From assembly GCF_905475345.1 (NCBI RefSeq), contig NC_066605.1, positions 989,501 through 1,053,500 on the forward strand: DNA of 64,000 nt. The letters run 5' to 3'. Positions 12,040-24,500 of this stretch are shown here, piece after piece; position 1 is the first letter of the stretch; each line of letters begins with the position of its first letter. The position numbers and the translations under genes were made by a program. Under the pieces are notes generated by a model. The model searched no databases, was not told the origin of the DNA, and saw nothing but the letters and a program-made list of their open reading frames with translations. Source of the stretch: Vespula vulgaris (lineage: Eukaryota > Arthropoda > Insecta > Hymenoptera > Vespidae).

Positions 12040-12647
12040 GATAAGGAGTGGGGATGGCGCGCTCGTCGGTCGGGTTGACAGGTTCGGGCGTATTCGGTCA
12101 GTCTCGTGCGTTTCCGCGTGAAGGCAAAATGTCGTCTGCTAGGCGCGTCGTCTGGCACCGGGTCGCATTCGTGACGCAAAGATCGCCGTGATAAGTGATA
12201 AGAGAAGTAGAGTTCGGTGTGTATGAGTGCCGCGTGGTTAGTTTTCGACGGTTAAGCGTCGTTGTATCGTGTGTTTTTATCGATTTAAGATATTGTGATT
12301 AATAGAAGATATATATATATATATGTGTGTGTGTATATGTATCGAAAAGAAAAACATAGGAAATATATATCGGTGAGTTTTCAGCGAGGGACAACAACAC
12401 AACTTGGACGAGGAGAAGTAGGAGTATAGGAGTAGGAGAAGGAGGAATTTGTGAATGATAATGCAAACGTGACATCGTCGATATCGTTTCGGTTATATTT
12501 CCTTTTTTTCCCCTAAAAACAACACAACGTCGAAAACTAAGAGGAGCTGGAGGAGAAGAAAGAAGAGGAGGAAGTGGAAGAATAAAAGAGGAAAGTAACG
12601 AAATATATAACGACAACGACAAGAACTACGGTGTTCCGAACGACTCC
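12040..12647 (+). promoter_or_regulatory. Probable distal promoter and 5' leader of the spectraplakin gene
   Basis: GC content rises abruptly here. The word TTCGGTCAGTC at 12093-12103 contains the arthropod initiator consensus TCAGTC (A+1 at about 12100). The same 11-mer occurs at 44844-44854, upstream of another first exon of the gene. A short upstream open frame starts at the ATG at 12129 and soon stops. Sequence to about 12820 is purine-rich with few splice signals until the strong GTAAGT donor at 12825. I infer a transcription start and a long leader. Confidence 0.4.
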
Positions 12648-12704
12648 ATGCCCTTCTACGAAGATAAGACATCCTCGTCATCGTCGTCATCGTTGTTGTT
12701 GTCG

Positions 12705-12736
<32 letters not shown>

Positions 12737-12824
12737 GTCGTCGTTTCGCGGCACGAGGCACCGCCGACTACGAGATGCGCGACGAATAACGGCGCATCTT
12801 CGACCACTTTACAGGAGTTCGAAC
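12648..12824 (+). CDS. Candidate alternative first coding exon, serine-rich
   Basis: The ATG at 12648 opens 59 codons beginning MPFYEDK. Serine/leucine runs encoded by an imperfect TCG/TTG triplet array follow, then an arginine-rich stretch. The exon ends at a strong donor (AAC|GTAAGT, phase 0). It can splice in frame to an open segment at 13208-13367, which ends in phase 1 as the first shared spectraplakin exon requires. If it splices instead to 21482, the frame overlaps and runs past the ATG at 21486, making a long inhibitory upstream ORF. The protein is low-complexity and not recognised, so this may be leader sequence only. Confidence 0.3.
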
Positions 12825-13027
12825 GTAAGTTTAGAATCGTTATATATACATAAATATACGTATACATGTACATTTATATCTGTGCATGGATATGTACGTA
12901 GCTAGAATTGCGTAGATAACAATTACTAAATTGAAATCCCTTTTGTGGTGGGGAGGAGCGACACCTGTCTCCGTCTCTGTTCGATCGAACATGCCGGCCG
13001 ATCGTATCTTGTTTCTTCCTATATCTA

Positions 13028-13065
<38 letters not shown>
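13028..13065. repeat. (TC)n microsatellite
   Basis: TC run inside a broader pyrimidine tract that continues to about 13130. Confidence 0.85.
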
Positions 13066-13067
<2 letters not shown>

Positions 13068-13207
13068 CCTAGCCTCAATACCCAGCTTTAGTTCTCTCTT
13101 TCTTTCTTTTTCTCTCTCTTCCTTTCTTTCCCACGATATAACATAACGAATCTTTTTCCTACTACATATACTCTCCTCGTCGAAGAGAGGAAACTCGCGA
13201 TTTTTAG

Positions 13208-13367
13208 TTGAAACGAGAGTTGAGGAGGCGCTGCTGTCGCAAAGAACGCGACCATGTTTTGCATCGTACGGACGACGACGACGACATCGACGACGAGGAG
13301 CAAACGCTCCTTCGTCCTTCCTCCTCGCCTACTCACGCACGCTTCCCGGCCGTTGCCTCCTTCGAGG
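13208..13367 (+). CDS. Candidate second exon of the distal spectraplakin isoform
   Basis: After a plausible acceptor (GATTTTTAG, ending at 13207) a frame of 53 codons plus one base runs to a good donor (GAGG|GTGAGA). It encodes a basic start, an acidic run of Asp residues and a proline/serine-rich end. Its entry phase (0) matches the donor at 12825 and its exit phase (1) matches the acceptor before 51941, where the split codon becomes Asp. Local GC is high. It contains no recognised domain and rests on splice and phase compatibility only. Confidence 0.27.
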
Positions 13368-13938
13368 GTGAGAAGCATCGTTCCCTCTCTCCTTCAAAGA
13401 AGATTCACTCGACCAAAGATTCCCGCTCGAAACGTTTGCTACGTTTCTCTCGGATATAATTTCCAAATAATTCCTTCGAATCTTTTTTCCCGAAAATTCT
13501 CGAAAATCCGTTATGAGGATAGCCGAAATTCGATGCCAGCGCCATTTTCTCGTACGTATAGATATCTCTCTCTTTCTATGTATATATATATATTTGTGTA
13601 TACATATTCCTTTCTTTTTCTTTTTCTATATTATTTTTAACAAATTCATGGACATTTTTTTCATACGTATATTTATTACTCGTAAGTTAGGTTTATTGCT
13701 TGAATATCAAATAAGATATTTTCTACGTTTTAACCTGAATTTGGAATATGGACCGTGTATGTACATACCTAGCGTGTAGGACGTACTCGACCCTCTTTTT
13801 TAACGGTCCCGGCGAGTGCACTCGTATGGGAACAATGTATGTCGCGCGCGCGCTTTTTAAAAAAACTTTTTCGTCTATGATAAGGCACGTGCCATATTAA
13901 TTTATAATATCAATACGTTTTATAGCTGTTACGAAACC

Positions 13939-13948
<10 letters not shown>

Positions 13949-13988
<40 letters not shown>
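13949..13988. repeat. (AT)n microsatellite
   Basis: About 20 uninterrupted AT units. Confidence 0.9.
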
Positions 13989-13992
<4 letters not shown>

Positions 13993-15991
13993 TGTAGGGT
14001 TAGAATTAATTAGAACGTAATTACTTGATAATTTGCTCATCCTTCTTCGTTGTTGTGCAATTTGATATTACAATCGAAATTAATCCTATATATACTTTTA
14101 ATAATGATAGGTATAAAGAATTTATTTTTAGAATATTTCTTTATTAATTAATATTAAGTAATTACCTACAAGTAATTAATATAATTGTCTTTTAAGTGTC
14201 GACATAATTTTATAAATAAGGATTTAGTCGCATTTTGCAATGATATTGCAAACACAAGCATCTGATGAAATCATATATCTCTCGTAAAGAGGTTTACGAC
14301 TATGGGTCAGTCTGCCAGAAAGCATCGACTTGGCCCTGTTCTACTTGTACGCTTCTGTCCTCTTAATCTCCAGCTCTTATATAACGCCTGAGGATTCTAG
14401 AAATGAAACCTCCCTCTATCTCGTACTTTTTTTAATTCTTAACTTCGCGTAAATTTTATATTTATTTTTTATTTAGAATTTTTTATCTATCACTCTCTCT
14501 CTCTCTCATTCCAACCACTTCGATATATTTTTTTTTTTAATCGAATATATATTTCTTTAGATAAGAAAAAAAAACGAAATTTTATCAACAAATTAGAATT
14601 AATTTTCTTTTGCCAAGAAACGAAAAACTAGTTTTAGTTTTAAAACGATTCGACCCTAGCAACTACTACTTAGCGAGCAGTTATTAATAAGCGAACCATT
14701 TAAGATATTTAACTCGGCTGATAGTTGACACACTACACTATCTTTTCGTATAACTTTCTATTAACTATTTCAAAAATCTTCGGTATCGTTATATTATCGT
14801 GATAGTAAAAATTATTAACTAAGCAAAAAATAACAAATAGATGGACGATTATTCGTTCTTAATCGTTATAACTTTTTTTTTAAAGATAAAAATAAGAGAC
14901 AACAATTCGTACATTTTATATTATATAGAGAAATATTCGAATGTAATTATATGTTATCAATTGTACATCGTTAATGCGTTAGAACGAATATTCAGGAAAT
15001 ACTGAATCTTATTGCCAAAAAATATTGATTGGTATAGTTATTATAGTTTAAAACGCGAACATGCCTTGACCTTTTCGAATTTACGAAGTAAAGTAAGAAG
15101 AGCAATAAAGCTTTTGGTATGTAGGAAATCGATGAAGACTACTATCATCGTTAGAGGAAGAGAAAGAGAGAGAGAGAAAGAGAAGTACTAACGATTTCAT
15201 ACATAGCAAAATAGGAAAAGTTTCGAAAGACGAAAGTTTCGTGACCGTGACGGTCGACATTTCGTGCACGACTCATGTACACGCGAATACATTGGAAACA
15301 TTGCTGATTATTACCCCACGAACTTGTTTAAATGGATAATGTTTTATCCAGACGCGTTGCTCGTTATTGCGATATCGATTGTGGAACTTTAATTGACCGT
15401 TAACGCGTCAGAAAAAACAAGATTTTACATGGGTGACTCACACAACTCCTTTCAATTTTTTTTTTATCACTTTTACTTTTATTTTCTATTTTTTTTTCTT
15501 TGATACTGTTTTGACGAATAACAAGAAAGATAAGCGGCGAGAAAGAGACGGAGAGAGGGTAGATTCACTGCGTCTGATTATCCAGAAAAATACTATAAAT
15601 ATTTGCGAGTTTGAAGGTGTTGAAGTTTATGAAAGAAACCATGGAGTGTTTTATGAATGAAAGTAGTCAGTGGTTCTTAAAAGTAAATTTCTCGGATTCA
15701 ACAAATTATCGTTATTTCGTATTGAATATTTATTTCGATATCTTTGTAGAAAAGAGAGAAAAGAAAAATTGTATCGTAGACGAATACACGTATAAATGAA
15801 TTTATATCTTTTAGAGGGATATTTATTGAAGATAAAAATAAGGTTGTTTTTTCTTTTTTTGTTTTCTTTTTCTTTTTCTTCGATTCATTATTGGTACAGC
15901 TAAGGGATACAATATTTCTCTATATACAAAGTTATGTGTATTATTATTTCGTAGAAACGAGAAGTGTTAAAAGAACCACTGAGTGAGTATA

Positions 15992-16076
15992 ATGGATACT
16001 TTGGCGTTGAACAGACGAAGTTCAAACAAACGAGAAAAGGGCGCCGGAAGTCGTTGGACTCTTGGTGTGGATTGGG
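15992..16076 (+). CDS. Candidate short alternative first exon of the spectraplakin gene
   Basis: The ATG at 15992 opens 28 codons (MDTLALNRRSSNKREKG... ending GVDW) up to a good donor (TGGG|GTGAGA). The exit phase is 1, the same as the two secure first exons, so splicing to 51941 would continue with Asp-Glu-Arg-Asp. The segment is GC-richer than its surroundings. A TATA-like CTATAAAAAG lies just downstream (16103-16112) and cannot serve this exon. Short length and lack of a family match keep confidence low. Confidence 0.25.
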
Positions 16077-17811
16077 GTGAGAAAGCTTCCATGGTCTTTG
16101 TTCTATAAAAAGACACGAGAGTGAGAGAGGAAAGCATTATTTCTTACCTTTCCCATTGGCTATTACGTTCGCTTGTTATTCTGACCGAAACGAGCAGCCT
16201 AAATTCGAAGAAATTTCCGGCTACGCGAGAGAGGTCACAAATAAGAAACACGCGAAGGAGAAGGATAAAATTTCTTAACAAGTCAAATAAGTTAAACGCA
16301 GTTTTTCTTTGTGCAGAAAGCAATAACAAAATGAGGGAGAAAGAGAGAAAGAAAGAGAGAGAAAGAAAAATTGTTTTGGTGAAGCCGGAGGCATTGTTTA
16401 TTTTGTTTCGAACGAAGAAGTGAAAAAAGATAGAACAATGGAAGCAGAATTATATTTATAAATAATTTAACTTTATATGTGTATATATATCTGTGTATTT
16501 GTAATACTTACCATAGGATAATTAGGTGAGGATAATTTATTTAATATTAGATAGATATGAATATAATATATATCTATAAAAGTATAGTATTATACCATAT
16601 GCACAAGTATTTAACATACAGTAGAATTAATAGTGTTTGAAACTTGCATAGAAAAAAGAAAATTTAGTACAGTGGGTTACTTACAATGTAAGATAATTAT
16701 ATAAGTTTTGTGTAGGAAAAAAGAAAAGAATGGGTTCTTTCAGTATCACAACACTTTGAAATTAATTTTTTTAATAGAATTTATTAATCATAAATAAGAC
16801 ATCACGTTGTTAGGTATAACAATACGTAACATACAAAATTAAGTTTATTATATATATATATTTTTTTTTTTGCGATCGTAAAGAATTGAATGCCTTTCTC
16901 GTCATAAGAATTAGGAAACGTTCGTAAATTCTTTGCATAGTCAGACCGTTATTCGGTTAGTGTGCGTTAATTGTTATTCAGCACATTCAGTACATACGAA
17001 ATGCATCGCATCGTGTCCATAAAAATGCAGCTACGTCATATAAGACGTTCGATACTTACTTGTACATATGTATATGTATATATATGTGTGTATACATATA
17101 TATTCTATATAGTGGAAATGTATAAGTGAAGCCAAGATCGTTGTATATCACATCACGATCGTAAATATACATATACATGTACATATGTACGAAATAGTCA
17201 CGTGCTACTCATCTCTAGAGAATATAGATCACATAGTACATACGTATATACAAACATTTAATGTGTCTGTGTGTGTGTATATATATATATATATATGCAC
17301 ACACATATACATACACTCATACATTTCGTTGTAAGATCGTAAATTCTCTTTTAATACTGCATTGCGTTTGTTTCTTTACTTATAGGAAGTTCTTTAAAGA
17401 GGAAATAGAAAATAAAGAAAGCTAAGTAAAATAAAAAAAATAAAGGGATAAAGAAAAATAGAATCGAAGCTAGCTCATTGAAGTTTATCGGTGCGGAACG
17501 TAATATATAATAGAACGGATGTCCGTCTTACGTGTATAAGGGAATCTTGAAAAAAAAAGGGAAAAGAAAAAGGTGATTCGATTCCTTTCGGAAAACTTCC
17601 TTTCGAGTTAAATTGAACTCGTAACGTGAGTCATGAAAGTGAAAGTCAAGGAACTTATGTCTTATGTACTTGTACGAATCGAAATCGAACGAGATATCGT
17701 CTTCTTATAATTCTTTTTATTTTATTTCATTTCATTTTATTTTTTTTTTTATTTTGGAAGAAGCTTAATCATTTCAATATTAGTCATTTTTAATGATTCA
17801 TAATTTTTTGG

Positions 17812-17842
<31 letters not shown>

Positions 17843-20759
17843 TATATAAATTCAATAATATTTTTATACGAAATGATATATTTATCTAAATATTTTGATC
17901 GATCTCGTTCTAATCTGAAAAAAAAAAGAAAAGATGAGTCAGTCGCTTGCTAATGTTTACAGATTTGAAATTAATAGATATTGATAATATTTACATAGAG
18001 ACACAAGAAAGTTGTATACAATTTTGTTTTCATGTTAGTTCTCTTAGTCTCAAAGAGGAGAAACTAAAATCGTAGGTTAATTAATGTCGAATATTATCGA
18101 CATTGAAAGTCAAAATCATTTTCACTTCGTCGTACGATCTCGATGACATAATTTCTCGTACTTGAATACATAATATACATACTACATACACACACACACA
18201 CTATATATATATATATACATATAGATGTATCAAAGTTGAACATATAAATGTCGATGTAACGTTGTAATTGATATCGTACAAAGTGTCGCGGTTAATAACC
18301 GGTAGAAACGTTTATATCATTGACTGACGACTGTCGGCATGTTTAAAATGACCGAATGAAGATTTTCATATTTCGAGTTGAAGTGAATGACTTCCGTTCA
18401 CAATCTCGACCATTTACCTCAACGTTATACATATATATATATTCTCTCTTCACTCTATTACTTCTAATAACGAACAGAAAAGTTACGTATTTTTCTTTCT
18501 TTTTTCTTTTTTTATGATGTGAATCAGACGACTCCGAAAACACTGATTCAATTTTAACGAACGTGGGTAGAAAATAATTGTCGGTTCCTTTGTACAATTT
18601 TTATTATTTTGAAGACAATGAAATTTAAAGGATTGATCTTTTATAGATATTTTATTATATATATTATATATATATGTGTGTGTAATGTTGACAGAGATTT
18701 TTGTGATTTTACTATTTTTAATAGTATTTGTTATTACAGCGTTCGATTAAACGCAGAGAGATGAAATGCAGAGCTCGGTCAAATTTGTGCGTTGGCGTTT
18801 GTGCATCGTTGGCTTGTTTGGAAATTCAGTGGGAGGATAGATCATTTTGTTAACCTTTTTGTAATGCCACGTTACATTGAACTCACACAGTACGTTGTAT
18901 TCTTATTTGCATATTTATGTTATAGAATTAATTTATAATTTATATTCGAAAAATTTATTTTTAGGAAAGTAAAAGTTTTACGTTGTATATTATAGTGTTT
19001 AATCTTAAAAAATAACGATAATTAATTTATAAAAGGTTAATGAAATTTTCTATTTTCTATTCGTGTTATGTAATAACTAAATTCTCGTAGGTTTATATAT
19101 GCATATATATATATATATATAGATGAATAATAGGAATAGTACGATTAGTCAGTGGGAATGATTCAAACAGTTCCAATAGAAAATGTGTCATCTAAGTAAA
19201 AGTCTTAGAAATCGTCGATTTGTTATGTCACAAATGAATTAGAAAATAGATCATAGATTATATATAATAAAATAATTATAATGATGATCATAGTAATTGT
19301 GTGTTGATAAATCGGAATAGGTCATCGTGGTGCACTCGTGTAAACTTAAAAAAAAAATCTTTAATTAATTTCATTTAATTAGTATTAATTACTTTACTGC
19401 GAGAGAATCGATCGTTGAGAGAGATAGAGAGAAAGATAAAGTCGATCCTTTTCTATTTTTCCACTCGATAGATCCTTGTTATCGTTCTGAATACATAAAA
19501 TACAAGAATCACGGATCTTAAGAATGTAATTCGAAACGAGCCTAATGCATCGAACGGATCTAGAGCGATGCAATGTGCGTGTATGTCGGTTATCGGGAAT
19601 AGGCGAGAAAGTTGCAACCAAGCGGGCGTTGACGTATGTTAGGAAAGAAAATAACTAGATTTATCGTTCTTCTTTTTTATATAAAATCTTTCAAACTCAA
19701 TTTTAAGATCATCTGTAAAAATCATATCGTTTAAATTCTCACTTTAAGTTCATAATCGATTTTCTGATAATAGTCAAACATGTAGATGAAATCACGGTTA
19801 AAATTCATCTTTAAATTTAATCTTTCTTAATACCTTGAAATGCATTCGATTCTTTACAACCAATTACGACGATAATAAAAATAATAAGAAAAATCAATAA
19901 TTCGTTGAAAAAGTCCAACGTTAAACAACGAGCATATTCAATTAATTGACATAACAAAGAATATTCGCTATTGACATTGTATCTTTATAACGATAGGAAA
20001 AGCTAATAGAGAAGAAAAGTCGACGATGACGATGGCACTTTTAACAAGCTTTCAACTCTCAATAATACCGAAGAAACACAAAGTTAAGTAAATCGTAAAT
20101 GGCGACAAATTCCAATTTCCTGTCTCGTCGCTTCGATTTTCTGTCATTGACAAACTTTCCCCACAAAGATTACGTTCTTTCAATCGTTTTCTCATACTTG
20201 TATCGTACGATATCAATTATTTCTATTTCTTCTTTTTTATATTATTCGTCGAGTAAAAAAAAAAAACAAATATTATAAGAACGAATTTTCTTTTTTTCTT
20301 TACAAAAAAAAAAAATACATCGAAACGAATAATTCTTAGACTAAATAAAAAAAAAAAAAAAAAAAAATTGAGAGAATTCGTGCATCGATCGTTGTATCGT
20401 GATCGTTTATTGCATTAGCACTTGTCACAAATTCTTGGTCGACAAAAATAAGAGAAAAGAAGAAAAGAAAAAATAATCTAAAAACTTAGACGGCTTCGCG
20501 CGTCGGTGAAACACCGGTGTAAAATATTTGAGCGAAGAATAGGCGAAGAAAAAGATCATAGTAAATAGAGGGGAAGAGTCAGGATGTCACGATCCCTCTC
20601 CCCTTTAGAGTAGCTAGCTAAGCTTGGCATCAAAGTTACCATAGCACCGCACTATACCGCACCGCACCATATCACGCCAGTGTTCGTGCGGCGTCTATGC
20701 GGCTCGCACAGCTGGCTTCGACCTAACCTAGCCTAACACTTTAGTATCGAAGGAAAGAA

Positions 20760-21010
20760 AATGGTGGAGGTGGTGGTGGAGGAGGTTCTCTAGCTTGGCA
20801 TTGCCACTACTGCCGTCATTATCGTCCTGCTCCCTTCTCTCTATCATTCTATCTCTTTCTGGCTCTCTCTCTCTCTCTCTCTGTCTCTTTTTCTGTCTCT
20901 CCCCCTCTCTGTGTTGTACTCTCTTTCTCTCTTTTCCATCCTCCACCCTCTTCTTCCGAGCGTAGAACTCGTAGGAGGGGAGGAAGAGGAGGAGGAGGAG
21001 GAGGAGGAGG
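20760..21010. repeat. Purine/pyrimidine-asymmetric simple-sequence cluster (GGT/GGA, TC, GAG)
   Basis: A GGT/GGA-rich tract (20762-20790) is followed by a TC run (about 20860-20890) and a GAG/GGA array (20978-21012). Open frames through it are low-complexity and appear on both strands, as expected for triplet repeats. Confidence 0.7.
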
Positions 21011-21274
21011 TAGATGTCGTGGCCGTGGCAGTGCACGTTTCCTCGCACGAAGAGACGCGCCGACGACATGGCATAGAGCTTATCGTTCGTATAACTTATA
21101 GAAATTATAGTAATTCGTTTTAATCAGTATGTTTCATTGATATCCATTTTTTATTCGTACGAATTCATTACAAAAGGGATTTCTTTTATTTTGTTTTCTT
21201 CGATTTTTTTTTTTAATAGTTTTTGTATCTCCTGATTGAAACTTTGAATATACACGTGACGAATCGTGCGATAG

Positions 21275-21276
<2 letters not shown>

Positions 21277-21318
<42 letters not shown>
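21277..21318. repeat. (TA)n microsatellite
   Basis: Long TA run followed by GT/GC-rich alternating sequence, about 170 bp before the acceptor of a spectraplakin coding exon. Confidence 0.9.
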
Positions 21319-21321
<3 letters not shown>

Positions 21322-21485
21322 GTGTTTTCGTGTGCGTGCGTGCGTTCGTGTTTGTGCGTGAATTAGAATTATCGATTATTCGAATTCTATGTGTACTATG
21401 AGAATAAGCATATCTTTCACGAAGGAAGAATTATTGTATAGTGTATGTTATGTAAAAGATATTTTGTGTGACATATTTTAGAAAA

Positions 21486-21588
21486 ATGGAGTTCGAGCTG
21501 GATGGCAGTTTGAAGGAATGGGCCAAGGATAAACCATTAAGCATCCTTCAACTGGATCCTGCTGATAGGGCTGTTTTGAGGATTGCCG
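21486..21588 (+). CDS. shot: Spectraplakin alternative first coding exon (DPADRAVLRIA type)
   Basis: ATG 21486 starts 34 codons, MEFELDGSLKEWAKDK then LQLDPADRAVLRIA, ending in a strong donor (GCCG|GTGAGT) in phase 1. Joined to 51941 it reads ..AVLRIA-DERDAIQKK. Vertebrate MACF1/dystonin have a closely similar peptide immediately before CH1, so this N-terminus is ancient. An acceptor (CATATTTTAG, ending 21481) lies four bases before the ATG, so an upstream non-coding exon probably precedes it; the leader ending at 12824 is a candidate. Confidence 0.85.
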
Positions 21589-24500
21589 GTGAGTTATATT
21601 ATTTCATTCTCTTTCTTTCTCTTTTTTTTTTTTTTTTTAATTTCCTTTTTAATTTTTAATATCCAGCGAATATTTTCATCGTAATGTTATTAGAGAAAAG
21701 AAGGATAATATCTTTATACATGTTGTGTTTATATACCTGAACATGGTGAATGCGTTTCTATGTAATTGGAGTTATACTTAGAAATGTAATCAACTGACGA
21801 ACTGGTTTGTGACATAATAATAGTGACTACCGGTTGACTTTCGATGTTTTAACTATTGCGTGCTTTTATGAAAGCGTGAGATATCATTCGAAGAGTGATT
21901 GGTGTTAGTTTTATTTCCATGAGTTTTTCTTTTTTTTTTAATTATATTAAAGAGAGTTTTTTGATCTTTAGAAATCGTCTTTGAACATATATATATATAA
22001 TGTAGAAATTAATCGTTGGGTATAATAAAACGTAAACGTTTCAAAATGACGTCGTTTATCAAACTATACGTTCGCAGTGTCAAAAAAAAATATATATATA
22101 TATAAATCTAATAATTCCAACGTTAACAGAGATCAAATTCTATCTATCAGATTTACTTTTCTCGATTGGAAATCATAGTTCGATCATTAGAATCATATCG
22201 ATCTGTCAACTTGACAGACGCGATAAAAATAAGATGTTATTTTTAAACTTAACAGATGACGTTTATCGGATTATCCTTGTACATATGTATTACGAAATCG
22301 ATTTATCTGTCATTTTGACAGATGTGATAAAAATAGTTCGGTAGTCGTAACGTTACGAAAACAAAAGAGACGACAAATTCAGATCGTAAACGATATCTGT
22401 AAAAAATAAGTAAATAAACAAACAAATAAAAAATACAAAAGTACAAAAAAATAAATAAATAAAAAAAAGAATCGATAGCTCGAGACATCTACTTTATTGG
22501 TACGTTATTTTGGAGCTTCTTCGAACTCGAAAATAACTCGATTCGTAGGAACCGGTTCGATTTCCTGTTCGCGTAGGGCGTCCGCGATCGTATTTCGTTA
22601 TATGTTTTTCGTCTGCACGCGAATGACGTCACCTTGAAGGGAACCTTCACAGGACTTAACTGCGTCACAACGACTCGTTGGAATATAAATCATGTTGTAT
22701 GGAAGTAAAAAGGGAGACAGAGACAGAGAAGTCCACTGGGACGAAGGGCGAGGAACTCTCGTTTAGTTGACTTCAAACCAGCTGACCATAAATTCGTTGC
22801 TGCGACTCTCTTCCTCAATTTTTCTTTTGTTTTATATATTTTTTTTTCTTTTTTCTTTTTTTTGTTCTTTATTCCCCTAATTTTTAATTTTATCTTTCTT
22901 CTTTCACTTGAGAAACGTTTCGATTTTCTTTTTATTTTTTTTCTTTTTTTTTTCCTTAAGAAGAGAATGTGATCGATAAAACGTAAGTACCTACACGGTA
23001 CGGTACACGTTGACTGACTCAACAATGAGAAGAGACAACAAAGAATTTCTTTGGCAGATAAAGTAATATATCTACATTGAAAATATCACGAATCAGAGTT
23101 CAAAGCTTAGTATTACGTAGGCTACTTTAATTTTCTTGTAAGATTTAACGATTAGATCGAGAATTGGATTAAGCGATAATACCAAGACAATGATCCATCG
23201 TGATCGATAACGTTATATATCGATAGTATATAACATTTTAATGTACTTACTTGAAGAACGTAAGTTAGATTGTACGATTATACAAAAGTATATCTAGTTT
23301 TTAATAACATAGAAATTTTTATAGTACTTTTTCTTTTTTATTTTATTTTATTTTTAATTCAATGGATGATCGATAACATTTTTATGTTCACTTTAATATA
23401 TTTACTCGAACTATTTTAGATCGAACGATTACACGAATGTATTTAATTTTTAATAACATAGAAAAACGATAAAAATTTCAGTTGCTGCAGATCTGTGATA
23501 TTAATTCTAACACGTTGCATCCGATATCTGACTTAAGCATTCGTTGCTAATCTTTTTTGTGATGATGATCCACGTGCTTTTTGCTTTTGATTATGCTGAT
23601 CTCATACCTTTTAGTTCTCGCGTATGTTACGCAAGCACAGATGATGCTGTCACTCGGTTCATTCAGTTATCGACCGTTGTCCTAGTCTCTTGATAATTCT
23701 TAATTGTACTCGTAACATTTTTCTTTTTTTTTTGTTTCATATTTTTTCTCTCTTTGTATTTTTCGTTCAGAAAAATCGATAACGAAAAATTGTTCAGAGA
23801 GTCATTATATAAAAAGTTTATATATATATATACGTATTTAACTACTCGAGAAATGGTACGAGATATAACTAATTAAACAAACATTAATTAATCATTTTAA
23901 ACGTGTCAAAATATCGTCACTGTCGTTATTAATTTTAATATCATAATTCGATCTTTCACGATAATTAATCAAGAGCTTACAAATTTGTTCTAACTCTAAT
24001 CGCGTAATTATTATAGTTCGTTTCGCTAATCCTAATAAAGTATTCTCGCGAATTAATTAACAATCGGGATAAGGGTCAACCTGAGAGCGTTCTCGGATAT
24101 CGAGAAACGTTAGTTCGTGATGGAATCTTGTTCGTCCTTCGTTGGGGGTTGCTGAAGAAGAACGGAAACTGGAAACCAATGGTCGAATATCGAATTGCCG
24201 TTCTTGCAAGAGGATGTTTTCTTTTTATTACTTTTTTTTTTCCTTGTACAATTTTTCTTTTCTTTTATTTATTTATTTTTTTTTTATTTCATTTTTCTTT
24301 CATCTCTTTTTTTTTATTTCTTTTTTCTCGTCTTTTTCTTTTTTTTCTCTTTATTCTACAATGTGGTTTAAAGAAGCGATATTCGATTCGCACGTTATTC
24401 GGACCGACTCGTTGAACCTTGTCGTCGAAGAACAAGTAACACGATAGGAAATCGAAACACGGCAGTACTTTCAATGTATGCGTGTGTGTATATATATATA

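Larger units (their letters stand above)
13368..21481 (+). other. Presumed first intron(s) of the spectraplakin gene
   Basis: About 8 kb of AT-rich sequence separates the distal leader from the first secure exon. It contains one short candidate first exon (15992-16076), purine/pyrimidine simple repeats (for example 16320-16370), alternating TATG/CATA stretches around 17050-17300 and a GGA/GGT-rich tract at 20760-21010. The tract at 20580-20720 is GC-richer. Nothing else looks protein-coding. Confidence 0.5.

Noticed and set aside
16103..16112. TATA-like CTATAAAAAG as a promoter
   Set aside because: It lies downstream of the candidate exon it might serve, and no initiator or exon follows at the right distance.
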